From contig NZ_CP062163.1 of assembly GCF_014844095.1 (NCBI RefSeq), positions 4,683,501 through 4,747,500 on the forward strand: 64,000 nt of DNA, in the 5' to 3' direction. This DNA is from Brevibacillus sp. JNUCC-41. GTDB taxonomy: Bacteria > Bacillota > Bacilli > Bacillales > DSM-1321. The translations under genes and the position numbers were made by a program. The notes under the pieces were generated by a model. It was not told the DNA's origin. It ran no database searches and saw only the letters and a list, made by a program, of their open reading frames with translations. This document shows, in pieces, positions 1 through 7,370 of the stretch; the first letter of the stretch is position 1, and each line of letters starts with the position of its first letter.

Positions 1-16
1 TAGTAATCCTAATTAG

Positions 17-166
17 AAGTATTTTTTAAAAAAAGGACATCTTATCAACGCTTCAGATAGTAGGTATAGTAACCTCTATGAGAAGCGGGTTGGCTTTAGT
101 TTTTTTCATGAAAAGTGTTCAGTTGAATCCAATAAGTTTACCTCGAACTTTAAAAAAACATTCCAG
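17..166 (+). pseudogene. Possible decayed C-terminal fragment of a GNAT-like acetyltransferase
   Basis: An open frame with no start codon begins after a stop at 14-16 and reads ASDSRYSNLYEKRVGF near its beginning. This resembles the C-terminal end of GNAT acetyltransferases, where a residue run such as N..LYEKxGF is typical. The frame then runs into the GC-rich repeat at 166-290 and ends inside it, so the coding sense is probably lost. No ribosome site or upstream domain is visible in the window. The resemblance is short and could be chance; the call is tentative. Confidence 0.2.
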
Positions 167-290
167 TTGATTGGAACGGAAGGCGCGAGACTCCTGCCGG
201 AAACGCGCCAAGGGAGACCCCATAGGCGTTAAGAGCGCTGTGGAGGCTCCCGGACCGCCCGCGGAAAGCGAGTGCCTGGAGTGGAAATGA
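166..290 (+). repeat. GC-rich interspersed repeat, copy 1
   Basis: A GC-rich block of about 125 bases in an AT-rich spacer. It starts with GTTGATTGGAACGGAAGG and ends with GAGTGCCTGGAGTGGAAAT. The reverse complement of 32593-32716 matches it over its whole length, with conserved blocks such as CGAGACTCCTG, GGAGGCTCC and GACCGCCCGCGGAAAGCGAG and a variable middle. It does not code for a convincing protein. The second copy lies inside an IS1182-family element. Function is unknown. Confidence 0.8.
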
Positions 291-415
291 AAGTTCAATT
301 TCACAAACCTCCAAAAAGTTCCTGTTGATTTCAAACGGTAACAAGAAGGATAACCTATTTTTGTTTTAAAATCATGGTTCGGGTGAGACCATCCCCCTTT
401 TGTACACAAAATAAA

Positions 416-439
416 AACGTTGATAATTCTATCAACGTT
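416..439 (-). terminator. Terminator of yueI
   Basis: Perfect 9-bp stem AACGTTGAT/ATCAACGTT with a 6-base loop, followed on the minus strand by a T-rich tail. It overlaps the last codons of yueI. Confidence 0.75.
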
Positions 440-884
440 TGTTTAATAATTTTTTAACAATGCTTTTAAAAAAGGCTTTGTAACTTTTCTTTTTGACAAC
501 TTGCTGGATATGATATTTCTTCTCGATATAAATTTCCTCTTTATTTATGGCATTATGTTCTGCTAATACCAGACCCAAGTCGGAGTTATGATCTTTATTC
601 AGGACAATTTTGTATGGGATATTATGACTCATTGCCAATTTTATATATTTCCCTAAATATTGATAGTCCATCTGACCATTTAAAAATAAATTTGAACGGG
701 GATGCTGCTTCATCATTTGCTCTATCTCCGGATATACATTCGTTTCAAAGACTTGGCTTTTTTTTAGGACGATGACGACGCGCTCCCGTAATGTGCCCAG
801 AAATTCCCTGCGTTCCCCAGGCTTGATTTCTTTTGGACCATGGATGCCTTGTTCTAGATAGTCCTCCACCTTTAGGCGTGACAA
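432..884 (-). CDS. yueI: YueI family protein (DUF1694)
   Basis: A 150-residue soluble protein recognised as the YueI/DUF1694 family of Bacilli. The N-terminal EDYLEQGIHG and the following PGERREFLGTLRERV are family hallmarks, and the product is close to the usual family length. The start is TTG at 882-884, seven bases after a strong GGAGGTGG site. The C-terminal 25 residues are lysine-rich. The gene stands alone and ends in a hairpin terminator. The family fold relates to tRNA-acting L7Ae-like proteins only by inference and no molecular function is established. The family call is secure, the role is not. Confidence 0.85.
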   Translation of the reverse strand: MSRLKVEDYLEQGIHGPKEIKPGERREFLGTLRERVVIVLKKSQVFETNVYPEIEQMMKQHPRSNLFLNGQMDYQYLGKYIKLAMSHNIPYKIVLNKDHNSDLGLVLAEHNAINKEEIYIEKKYHIQQVVKKKSYKAFFKSIVKKLLNKR

Positions 885-1106
885 TTCTTCCCCACCTCCG
901 CTTTCACATCAATAATGTATGTAATATGGCCAAAAATAGTGCCCATCATTTCTACGTTTGCCAAAAAAGCAGAAAGTTGCCCTTATTTTAATATTACATA
1001 TTTTTAGTCTACCCCCACTTTAAAAAATTGTCACTTTAGCTCCACTTCATGCATAGGATAGTGTATGTGTAAATGTAGGTTGCTTAAATGAGGGACGGGG
1101 AAAAAC

Positions 1107-1850
1107 ATGAAGAAATTGATGGTATTTATATTAATATTCGCTTTTAGTTTTGTTGGGTTCAGTAATACTTCAGATGCGGCAGCAAGGCAACTGATTATCA
1201 TCAATAAAGCCAATAATCAGCTTGCCTATTACGAAAATGATAATTTGGTGAGGGTTTTCAGCGTGGCGACAGGAAAGAAAGCCTCCTACACCCCTGAAGG
1301 AAAGTTCAAGGTAGTGACAAAGATTGTGAATCGTCCCTATTATAAAGGCAACATTAGAGGCGGAGACCCAAAAAACCCTCTAGGTAAAAGATGGCTGGGG
1401 ATCAATGCAAGGAATACACCAGGAAATACCTACGCAATACACGGAAATAATGATCCTGCCACCATTGGGAAATATATAAGTGCCGGTTGTATTCGTATGT
1501 ATAACAATGATGTTCAATGGCTGTACGAAAGGGTGAAAATGAACACTGTAGTGTTGATTGCCAGTTCGAATAAATCATTTGCCACCATAGCTGCCACGAA
1601 TGGCTATAAAGTGAGCGGATCTGTAAGCCTACCCGTAAATACCAGCCCTTCCCTGAAGAAAGGAAGCAGTGGCCCCCAAGTAATTGAACTGCAAAAAAGA
1701 TTAACTAAACTTGGATACAGCACTAAAGGAGTAGATGGGTCATTTGGAAAAAACACTGAAATTGCTGTAAAGAATTTCCAAAAATCCAAAAAGCTCACTT
1801 CAGATGGAGTCGTCGGACCAAAAACGAAAAAAGCGCTTGGACTTAAATAA
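1107..1850 (+). CDS. Secreted L,D-transpeptidase (YkuD domain) with peptidoglycan-binding domain
   Basis: A 247-residue exported enzyme expected to crosslink or modify peptidoglycan peptides. Residues 1-25 form a signal peptide ending in SDAAA. The YkuD domain covers about 27-152 and carries the conserved IHGNN (111-115) and the catalytic SAGCIRM (125-131, Cys128), so it looks active. A linker rich in Ser and Pro leads to a C-terminal PG_binding_1 domain (about 180-247, with VIELQKRL). Domain order is catalytic then binding. The ribosome site is GAGGGACGGGG before ATG 1107. It is monocistronic, with a terminator directly after. Which cell stage uses it, vegetative wall or spore, cannot be read from the sequence. 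Confidence 0.9.
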   Translation: MKKLMVFILIFAFSFVGFSNTSDAAARQLIIINKANNQLAYYENDNLVRVFSVATGKKASYTPEGKFKVVTKIVNRPYYKGNIRGGDPKNPLGKRWLGINARNTPGNTYAIHGNNDPATIGKYISAGCIRMYNNDVQWLYERVKMNTVVLIASSNKSFATIAATNGYKVSGSVSLPVNTSPSLKKGSSGPQVIELQKRLTKLGYSTKGVDGSFGKNTEIAVKNFQKSKKLTSDGVVGPKTKKALGLK

Positions 1851-1861
1851 TATCCAATACC

Positions 1862-1892
1862 GATATCCACTTTTTAGAGGATATCTTTTTTT
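1862..1892 (+). terminator. Terminator of the L,D-transpeptidase gene
   Basis: Stem GATATCC/GGATATC followed by a run of seven T. Confidence 0.8.
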
Positions 1893-2032
1893 ATGTTTTA
1901 ATTGTACAACCTATACATTATTACCCATATCGTCTTTATTTTCCCACCATCGGTTATTGACTTTATGTTATAATTTATACATCAACAGCTAATCATAATC
2001 GCACTGTCATTACATACAAGGAGGTAATACAA

Positions 2033-2134
2033 ATGTACGATGAAATTCTCTTAACATCCATTAAAGCAATTTTTGTAATAGGCACCATCGCGATGTTTGT
2101 GATTTTAGGATTCGTAAAAGGACGCCGTTTTTAA
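2033..2134 (+). CDS. Small single-span membrane protein (33 aa)
   Basis: ATG at 2033 follows a near-perfect AAGGAGGT site with 7-base spacing and opens a 33-codon frame starting MYDEILLTSIKAIF. A hydrophobic stretch (about residues 8-28) is flanked by acidic N-terminal and basic C-terminal ends (KGRRF), fitting an N-out/C-in single transmembrane helix. A hairpin with a T-rich tail follows at 2159. Strong translation signal, own terminator and membrane topology support a real gene. No function recognised. Confidence 0.65.
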   Translation: MYDEILLTSIKAIFVIGTIAMFVILGFVKGRRF

Positions 2135-2158
2135 ATTTATCTAAAATATCCTCACCTG

Positions 2159-2200
2159 CCTGATTACATGTATAATTTTATACCGGTAATCAGGTTATTT
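2159..2200 (+). terminator. Terminator of the 33-aa membrane protein gene
   Basis: Stem CCTGATTAC (2159-2167) pairs with GTAATCAGG (2186-2194), followed by TTATTTTT. Confidence 0.65.
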
Positions 2201-2207
2201 TTCACTC

Positions 2208-2241
2208 AAAAAAAAAGCATATCCTCTCTGGGCATGCTTTT
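2208..2241 (-). terminator. Terminator of the 42-aa minus-strand gene
   Basis: On the minus strand the stem AAAAGCAT/ATGCTTTT is followed by an uninterrupted T-run, directly after the stop codon at 2244-2246. Confidence 0.7.
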
Positions 2242-2243
2242 CC

Positions 2244-2372
2244 TTACCAATTCCAATAATCCGTTTTATCTAAAAGTTGATCGATGTCAAATGTATCAAG
2301 ATGGAATGGAACTGACTCTTCCGCAATCGCTTCAGTGGCTGACAATAATTGGTCTATATCAATAATGGCCAA
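2244..2372 (-). CDS. Small acidic protein with internal DIDQLL repeat (42 aa)
   Basis: TTG start at 2370-2372 behind AAAAGGAGAGG with suitable spacing, followed by 42 codons and an immediate terminator. The product is acidic, without a signal peptide or membrane span. It contains two related blocks, IDIDQLLSAT at residues 4-13 and FDIDQLLDKT at 28-37, and ends in DYWNW. The repeated DIDQLL suggests an internal duplication or two amphipathic helices. No known family was recognised. The translation and termination signals are good, but the start codon is not ATG and no homolog search was possible. Confidence 0.55.
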   Translation of the reverse strand: MAIIDIDQLLSATEAIAEESVPFHLDTFDIDQLLDKTDYWNW

Positions 2373-2482
2373 AACAGTCCTCTCCTTTTTTTAATGGTAT
2401 TTACCCTCATTTTCATTACATTAAACACTTCGTTCAAAAGAAATTTTATTTGAGGGTATCCTTTAAATTTTACATTTGACAT

Positions 2483-2905
2483 TCATTTTAGATGCAGTGA
2501 ATCTTTTTCAGATCCTTCCTGAGAAAGCGTATGTATCAATTTAACCAGCTTATAAAAAGTCCCGCTGCAGATTGTAACCTCGGGCAGATTATGAAATATT
2601 GATTTTTTATTAATATGATAATTGTCTTTCTCGGGTGAATACACTATAATTTTCTTATTTAAAGATAAAGCATATCCAAGCTCATATAGATTACCTTTAC
2701 CTGCTGTTAGGAAGATCAGCATGAAATCGGCTTCCTCAATCCCTTTTTTTTCATATTCTCCAATGCCGTCCTTTATTTGGTTTTTTTCATCATTCGTAAT
2801 TAAATTCAAGTCATTCACACAAGTAAACCCTTTTGAAGTCAATTTCTTGATCAATGACCTTACTTGCTTCAAATTTTTTTCGTCTGATGCTATATAATAT
2901 TTCAC
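2483..2905 (-). CDS. Nucleoside 2-deoxyribosyltransferase-like protein
   Basis: A 140-residue protein with the N-deoxyribosyltransferase/TIR-like fold: an N-terminal strand (MKYYIASDEKN), a central EADFMLIFLTAGKGN and the catalytic-type GNLYELGYA, where Glu lies in the family G-x-x-x-E-x-G-x-A pattern. The next strand IIVYSP also fits. Known members break or exchange the glycosidic bond of deoxynucleosides or nucleotides. Length is near the family norm. GTG start at 2905 follows GGAGGTG. No salvage gene is adjacent, so the substrate is unclear; a defence-type NAD- or nucleotide-sensing role is possible but unsupported here. Confidence 0.7.
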   Translation of the reverse strand: MKYYIASDEKNLKQVRSLIKKLTSKGFTCVNDLNLITNDEKNQIKDGIGEYEKKGIEEADFMLIFLTAGKGNLYELGYALSLNKKIIVYSPEKDNYHINKKSIFHNLPEVTICSGTFYKLVKLIHTLSQEGSEKDSLHLK

Positions 2906-3223
2906 ACATACACCTCCAAAATAAATAACTATTGATACTTTTTACCTATGTTACCTATACTATACATATTCGTTATAAAGAACGCAATATCCTTTCCCCA
3001 AAAATAAAAAATATTTAAAGGGGTTCAAGCGAACCAAAAAACCATCATTCCTTTTTCAGGCAATGATGGTTTATCAAATATGCAGTGGAATCATTTTCAC
3101 CGTCGACTTCAGCTTACTCAAAAAATAATAAACTATGTACAAAATTTGGTTTGACATTCAAATGTTCATTGAATGTAAAGAAATACAAAATAAAAACCTT
3201 GTCCCCTAATCGACAAGGTTTTT
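2906..3223. other. Intergenic stretch with two hairpins
   Basis: AT-rich. It holds a minus-strand terminator-like hairpin ACCATCATT/AATGATGGT (3041-3070, T-run on the minus side) and the terminator of the next gene at 3190. A 27-codon minus-strand frame between them (3074-3157) lacks a ribosome site. Nothing else was seen. Confidence 0.6.
3035..3070 (-). terminator. Terminator-like hairpin without an assigned gene
   Basis: Stem of 9 bp followed on the minus strand by six T. It may terminate a short unrecognised transcript starting before 3160. Confidence 0.5.
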
Positions 3224-3226
3224 TTA
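3190..3226 (-). terminator. Terminator of the HicB-like gene
   Basis: Stem AACCTTGTC/GACAAGGTT with T-runs on both sides, so it can act in both directions. Confidence 0.8.
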
Positions 3227-3544
3227 TTTTTCATATGTGATATTTTCTATTTCAATCCTGAAGGGGGCAGCCTCACAAATATTAATTCCCCTATCCAGAT
3301 TCACCTTTTCCATTTCACTTGCATCCGGGATTGTTTTTTTATCGTGAATAAAATGTTCGACCATGGCTTCCAACAGTTCTTGAGCACAGGCTAAGGCATC
3401 TACCCGATTCCTACCGCTAACGGAAGAAATAATTCCTTCTCGCCTAAAATCCGGGAAGCAAACTTGAACGGAAAAAGAATCGATAATCAACGGGTGCTTT
3501 TCATAATAGAATACGGCTGGATACTCAAAGATTTGAATGGTCAA
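3224..3544 (-). CDS. HicB-like protein, no adjacent HicA toxin
   Basis: A 106-residue protein whose first half has the HicB-type beta-beta-alpha pattern: YPAVFYYE, then a strand with VCFPDF, then an alanine-rich helix containing NRVDALACAQELLEAM. These features are typical of HicB antitoxin-like domains, which have a degraded RNase H fold. There is no recognisable C-terminal DNA-binding domain and no HicA-like gene on either side. It may therefore be a free-standing family member rather than an antitoxin. TTG start at 3544 follows AAGGGATG. Family call moderate, function unknown. Confidence 0.6.
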   Translation of the reverse strand: MTIQIFEYPAVFYYEKHPLIIDSFSVQVCFPDFRREGIISSVSGRNRVDALACAQELLEAMVEHFIHDKKTIPDASEMEKVNLDRGINICEAAPFRIEIENITYEK

Positions 3545-3654
3545 AATATCATCCCTTCATACTATATTTAGGTTTTTAAGTTAATTATAACATGAATTTC
3601 CATTTTAAATATGTTTAATTTACTTTTCTTAGTTTTTTAGGTTAATACTTAGAT

Positions 3655-3936
3655 TTAAAAGGTTGTTATGTCCGTACTTACTGTGAAATAAAAAAACATC
3701 AGGAAAATCAGGATCAAGATGACATTCCATATTATCCCAATGATACTGCACACTTTTCCAGCTGTCACTAATCCCTTTCCAGATTCACCAGTAAGCTTAA
3801 TTTCTTGTTTACTCTTCGAAGCAAATATTAAACCTAGAATACCTAATATGATGCCTATGAATGGAATTAACAGGGATAATACCCCCATGATCAATGATAC
3901 TATAGCTTTGCTATTGGTTAGTTTGATTTCCGACAT
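3655..3936 (-). CDS. Small DUF4190-type membrane protein
   Basis: A 93-residue protein with a short polar N-terminus, two hydrophobic segments in a helical hairpin (about residues 11-37 and 60-87) separated by a KSKQEIK loop. The IVSLIMGVLSLL and ILGILGLIFA pattern is typical of DUF4190 membrane proteins. The ATG at 3936 is preferred over an upstream GTG because GAAGGTGG lies at proper spacing before it. Its start overlaps the end of the upstream gene by 19 bases, suggesting coupled translation. Function unknown. Confidence 0.65.
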   Translation of the reverse strand: MSEIKLTNSKAIVSLIMGVLSLLIPFIGIILGILGLIFASKSKQEIKLTGESGKGLVTAGKVCSIIGIIWNVILILIFLMFFYFTVSTDITTF

Positions 3937-4229
3937 ATATTCCACCTTCTTTCTTCCTTTATATATACGGTTAGTAAAAGGAAAAGATTCGTTTTTTGTG
4001 TACTTATACTTCTATTATTCCTGATGATTTCAGAAATCCGCTTCCTTTCCGCAACTGTCTGCCAATCCTTCTCGCCGAATGCATCTAGCGGTGTCTCAGC
4101 TTGCCGGTTATTCGGCAGTTGTGTCGCAAATTCTTCTAGCTGGTTAGGGACTCTTCCCTGATTAAAAATGTAAAAATACATGAGCCTATCCAAGTTTTCT
4201 TTTATAACGATGGCCCGAAGTGAGAGCAA
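3918..4229 (-). CDS. Hypothetical protein of about 103 aa
   Basis: TTG start at 4229 follows AAAAGGAGGG at 6-base spacing, a strong site. The product is soluble with mixed charge: an N-terminal helix (NLDRLMYFYIFN), a central RVPNQLEEFATQLPNN and a basic C-terminus. No family was recognised. The last residues lie over the ribosome site and start of the following membrane-protein gene, so the C-terminus may be shortened or the pair translationally coupled. The good ribosome site supports a real gene. Confidence 0.45.
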   Translation of the reverse strand: MLSLRAIVIKENLDRLMYFYIFNQGRVPNQLEEFATQLPNNRQAETPLDAFGEKDWQTVAERKRISEIIRNNRSISTQKTNLFLLLTVYIKEERRWNICRKSN

Positions 4230-4256
4230 TCCGATCCCTCCTTTTGTAGACAAGTA

Positions 4257-4287
4257 GAAAACGACTCATTCCTGAGTCGTTTTTTTA
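4257..4287 (-). terminator. Terminator of the glnQHMP operon
   Basis: Stem AAACGACTCA/TGAGTCGTTT overlapping the glnP stop codon, with T-rich tail on the minus strand. Confidence 0.75.
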
Positions 4288-4935
4288 GGTTCGTTTCAAT
4301 TCAAGTCTTTGGGCTACCATAGAAAGACAATAATTAACAATGAAATACATGAAAGCCACAAGGATCAAAATTGGGATTAAGTACTTTTGACTTTGTCCAT
4401 ATATGATTTGACCATGATGAGTCAGCTCCGGTAAAGAGATGACAACAGCTAAAGAGGTATCCTTTAATAATGAAATGAATTGGCTGACAATAGGAGGAAC
4501 CATGCGGCGCAGCGCTTGGGGAAGAATAATATGTATCAACGCCTGTGTATAGCTCAAGCCTGATGAACGGGCAGCTTCCATTTGGCCTTTATCAATCGAT
4601 TTAAGTCCACTTCGAATGACTTCAGAAAGCATGGCAGACTCGAAAATTGTCAAGGCAACAATGGCCGCTGGAATGATTTCCAGTTTAATCCTCACCTCCG
4701 GCAAAGCAAAATACGTAAAAAATATTATTAATAGCAGCGGTAAATTCCTTATCGTTTCTACAATCAAAGCTAATATTTGTGATAACACCGGCACCTTTGC
4801 GTAACGGATAATACCAACAAGCCCGCCAATAATGAAACTTAGAATGATGGATATAAAAGCTACCTGGAGCGTTACCCAAAATCCTTCTAATAAAAACTTA
4901 AGATTATCTGGTGTATAGGCACCTGCAAAATCCAT
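4285..4935 (-). CDS. glnP: Polar amino-acid ABC transporter permease GlnP
   Basis: A 216-residue inner-membrane permease of the His/Glu/Gln type. It has about five hydrophobic spans and the EAA loop that contacts the ATPase (EAARSSGLSYTQALIHIILP). The PLLLIIFFTYFALP segment is typical of this group. ATG 4935 is preferred because GAAGGAGGT precedes it by eight bases. The upstream gene's stop (4950) lies inside that ribosome site, so the two permeases are translationally linked. Last gene of glnQ-glnH-glnM-glnP, the same order as in Bacillus subtilis. Substrate glutamine is inferred from that synteny. Confidence 0.85.
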   Translation of the reverse strand: MDFAGAYTPDNLKFLLEGFWVTLQVAFISIILSFIIGGLVGIIRYAKVPVLSQILALIVETIRNLPLLLIIFFTYFALPEVRIKLEIIPAAIVALTIFESAMLSEVIRSGLKSIDKGQMEAARSSGLSYTQALIHIILPQALRRMVPPIVSQFISLLKDTSLAVVISLPELTHHGQIIYGQSQKYLIPILILVAFMYFIVNYCLSMVAQRLELKRT

Positions 4936-4949
4936 ATCATATACCTCCT

Positions 4950-5588
4950 TCAATTACTCTTAGCCAGACGTTTTTCCAAATAACCAACGCCAAAACTTAA
5001 AGGAATGGTAAGTATTAAGTAAAAGGCTGCAACGAAAATGTACACATCAAACACGACAAATGTCCTTGAAGAAATCAAATCCCCGTGGTACATAAGATCG
5101 AGGCCTGCAACGACGGCTAAAATGGAAGAATTCTTAACTAGATTGATAAATTGGTTCCCTAAAGGAGGTATGACTATTTTAACGGCTTGTGGCAATATGA
5201 CGAGCCTCATTGCCTGCCCATATGTCAGGCCTGAAGAACGGGCAGCTTCCATTTGACCCTTTGGCACGGAAAGTATGCCCGCTCGAATTGCCTCAGCTAT
5301 GAAAGATGAAGTGTAAATGGTCAAGGCCAATGTCCCTGCGTAAAGACCGCTAAGTTTAAGACCGAGAAAGAAGAAAAAGGTTATGATCAATAACGGTATA
5401 TTCCGAATGAACTCGACATAGGCGGTACCCAGCCAGTTTAGTGGCTTTATCGGCGCAATCCGCATGATAGCAATAAGCACACCAAGAATCAAACTCGCTA
5501 CCAACGCGATCAAACTCGACATGATCGTATTTCTAAAGCCTAATAAATACATATCCAGGTTCTCTGTTAAAATGGAGAAATCAAGCAC
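4950..5588 (-). CDS. glnM: Polar amino-acid ABC transporter permease GlnM
   Basis: A 212-residue permease paralogous to GlnP. It carries the same EAA loop (EAARSSGLTYGQAMRLVILP) and the NIPLLIITFFFFLG core. The GTG at 5588 is chosen because AAAGGAG lies eight bases upstream. It forms a heterodimeric membrane channel with GlnP. The gap before it (5589-5694) contains a hairpin that may lower permease expression relative to the binding protein. Substrate is inferred from operon order. Confidence 0.82.
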   Translation of the reverse strand: MLDFSILTENLDMYLLGFRNTIMSSLIALVASLILGVLIAIMRIAPIKPLNWLGTAYVEFIRNIPLLIITFFFFLGLKLSGLYAGTLALTIYTSSFIAEAIRAGILSVPKGQMEAARSSGLTYGQAMRLVILPQAVKIVIPPLGNQFINLVKNSSILAVVAGLDLMYHGDLISSRTFVVFDVYIFVAAFYLILTIPLSFGVGYLEKRLAKSN

Positions 5589-5612
5589 GGCGTACACTCC
5601 TTTAACTAGTAA

Positions 5613-5633
5613 GGATGAGCAAAACGCTCATCC
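5613..5633 (-). promoter_or_regulatory. Intercistronic hairpin between glnH and glnM
   Basis: Stem GGATGAGC/GCTCATCC without a T-run. This position between a solute-binding protein gene and its permease genes is typical of hairpins that stabilise the upstream message or cause partial termination. The role is inferred. Confidence 0.55.
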
Positions 5634-5694
5634 CCACAGACAAATGTTCAAATGTTATTTAAGGCCAGCTTCCCTTATACATTTGCTAAAATGT

Positions 5695-6522
5695 TTAATG
5701 TTTAATCCATTTATCATGGATTTCATCGTACTTGCCTGAATCTTTAAGTGACTTAAGAGCTTTATTCAACTCGCCAACAAAGTCAGCATTTCCTTTTTTC
5801 ACGGCAATTCCATAAGGCTCTTCCGTAAATGTACCGCCAACAAGTTCATAACTTGGATCTTCATCCGCCATTCCATAAAGGATGGAATCATCCGTGGTCA
5901 AGGCATCCCCTTGTCCGGATTTAAGTGCGGCGAACGCTTCGGAATAGTTTTCAAATTCAAGCACTTGTGCTTCAGGAGCTTTTTCACGGATATTTATGGA
6001 AGAAGTAGAGCCCTTGACGGCCAATACCTTTTTCCCTTTTAAGCTATCAATACCCTTAATATCACTGCCCTTTTTGACTAACAAAGATTGTCCGGCATCG
6101 AAGTAAACATCAGTGAAGTCAACTTCTTTTTTACGATCTTCCGTGATTGTCATGGTCGCTACAATCGCATCGATATCACCATTATTCAATAATGCCATCC
6201 TTGTCTTAGATGTCACTTCTTTAAATTCAACTTTATTCTCATCACCAAGGATTTCTGCTGCAAGAGCTTTGGCGATATCAATATCAAAGCCTTCTACATC
6301 TCCAGTCTTAGGATTTTTCAGTCCGAATAGCCTTGTATCATTTTTCACCCCGAAAACGATTTTATCCTTTTCCTTCACTTGTGCGAGAACATCTTTTGCT
6401 TTGTCTTTACCTCCACCCTCATCAGCTTTGTCTGATTCCTTGCCCCCGCCGCATCCAGCTAATAAGATGACAGCCAGTAATGATAGCAAAGATAATTTTA
6501 ACCATTTCTTTTTCTTAAACAT
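5695..6522 (-). CDS. glnH: Amino-acid ABC transporter substrate-binding lipoprotein GlnH
   Basis: A 275-residue lipoprotein. After a basic MFKKKKWLKL start and hydrophobic stretch comes the lipobox LLAGC, then a Gly/Lys/Glu-rich linker and an SBP_bac_3 domain. Typical motifs are FDIDIAKALAAE, the AIVATMTIT(E) ligand segment, DFTDVYFDAGQSLLV and GKKVLAVKGSTS. It binds the amino acid outside the membrane and hands it to GlnM/GlnP. ATG 6522 follows AGGGGTG. It is second in the operon, 22 bases after glnQ. Confidence 0.85.
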   Translation of the reverse strand: MFKKKKWLKLSLLSLLAVILLAGCGGGKESDKADEGGGKDKAKDVLAQVKEKDKIVFGVKNDTRLFGLKNPKTGDVEGFDIDIAKALAAEILGDENKVEFKEVTSKTRMALLNNGDIDAIVATMTITEDRKKEVDFTDVYFDAGQSLLVKKGSDIKGIDSLKGKKVLAVKGSTSSINIREKAPEAQVLEFENYSEAFAALKSGQGDALTTDDSILYGMADEDPSYELVGGTFTEEPYGIAVKKGNADFVGELNKALKSLKDSGKYDEIHDKWIKH

Positions 6523-6544
6523 GAAATTCACCCCTGTTTTTTAT

Positions 6545-7273
6545 TTAATGATTTAATATACGGCTAAGGAATAAACGAGCCCTCTCTTCACGAGGATTGA
6601 CGTAAAACTCAGCCGGTGATGCCTCTTCCAAAACCCTGCCTTCGTCCATGAATACGATTCGATCCGCTACTTCACGGGCAAATCCCATTTCGTGCGTAAC
6701 CACCACCATCGTCATGCCTTCATGGGCAAGGGCCTTCATTACATCCAGTACCTCGCCGATCATTTCTGGATCCAAGGCTGAGGTAGGTTCATCAAATAGC
6801 ATGATTTCGGGACCCATTGCCAAACCTCTGGCAATCGCTACCCGTTGTTGCTGTCCACCTGAAAGCTGGGAAGGAAATGAATTCGCTTTATCTCCAATCC
6901 CCACCTTATCCAAATACTTTAGTGCAATCTTTTTCGCTTCCTCTTCGGATTGGCCTAAAACCTTCCTGGGGGCAAGCATGATATTCTCTAGCACGGTTTT
7001 ATGAGGATACAAGTGAAAATGCTGGAAAACCATACCGATATTCCGACGGAGTTTGTTTATGTCCGTTTTTTTATCCGCTACATTTGAACCATTTATGGAT
7101 AGGGAACCTTCCGAAATGGTCTCTAGACGATTAATGCATCGAAGCAGTGTACTTTTCCCTGATCCGGACGGTCCGATGACCACGACCACTTCCCCCTTCT
7201 TAATCGTAAGATTAATCTCTTTCAATACATGGAAATCGCCATAAAACTTATTCACTCGGTCAAAAACTATCAT
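6545..7273 (-). CDS. glnQ: Amino-acid ABC transporter ATP-binding protein GlnQ
   Basis: A 242-residue ATPase with all motor motifs: Walker [11 protein letters not shown]-loop [14 protein letters not shown], signature LSGGQQQR, Walker [14 protein letters not shown] and switch VVTHEM. The [15 protein letters not shown] sequence is typical of polar amino-acid importers. The ATG at 7273 is supported by GGAGGG with six-base spacing. First gene of the glnQHMP operon. A sigma-A-like promoter lies about 70 bases upstream. Energises import through GlnM/GlnP. Confidence 0.88.
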   Translation of the reverse strand: MIVFDRVNKFYGDFHVLKEINLTIKKGEVVVVIGPSGSGKSTLLRCINRLETISEGSLSINGSNVADKKTDINKLRRNIGMVFQHFHLYPHKTVLENIMLAPRKVLGQSEEEAKKIALKYLDKVGIGDKANSFPSQLSGGQQQRVAIARGLAMGPEIMLFDEPTSALDPEMIGEVLDVMKALAHEGMTMVVVTHEMGFAREVADRIVFMDEGRVLEEASPAEFYVNPREERARLFLSRILNH

Positions 7274-7342
7274 AATTAGCCCTCCGCCCCTAATCAATCT
7301 CAAGAAACTGAAAATTTATAATAATCAGAATTATGTAAGCGT

Positions 7343-7370
7343 AATATAGCATTCTCCTAACTCGAATCAA
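7343..7370 (-). promoter_or_regulatory. Candidate sigma-A promoter of glnQHMP
   Basis: On the minus strand TTGATT (7365-7370) and TATATT (7343-7348) are 16 bases apart, upstream of glnQ. The rest of the 440-base intergenic stretch to 7715 is AT-rich. No clear TnrA/GlnR site was found in it by eye. Confidence 0.45.

Noticed and set aside
355..374. Shared TTTTTGTTTTAAAAT near repeat copy 1 and before the transposase
   Set aside because: The two repeats are in opposite orientation relative to it, so it is probably a chance AT-rich match.
119..409. A 96-codon minus-strand frame across the GC-rich repeat
   Set aside because: It is open only because of the repeat's base composition; no ribosome site or recognisable domain.
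3074..3157. A 27-codon minus-strand frame (MSNQILYIVYYFLSKLK...) followed by a terminator-like hairpin
   Set aside because: No ribosome site before its ATG; kept only as a possible explanation for the hairpin at 3035.
2483..3544. A toxin-antitoxin or defence pair made of the deoxyribosyltransferase-like and HicB-like genes
   Set aside because: More than 300 bases and two terminators separate them, so they are not an operon.
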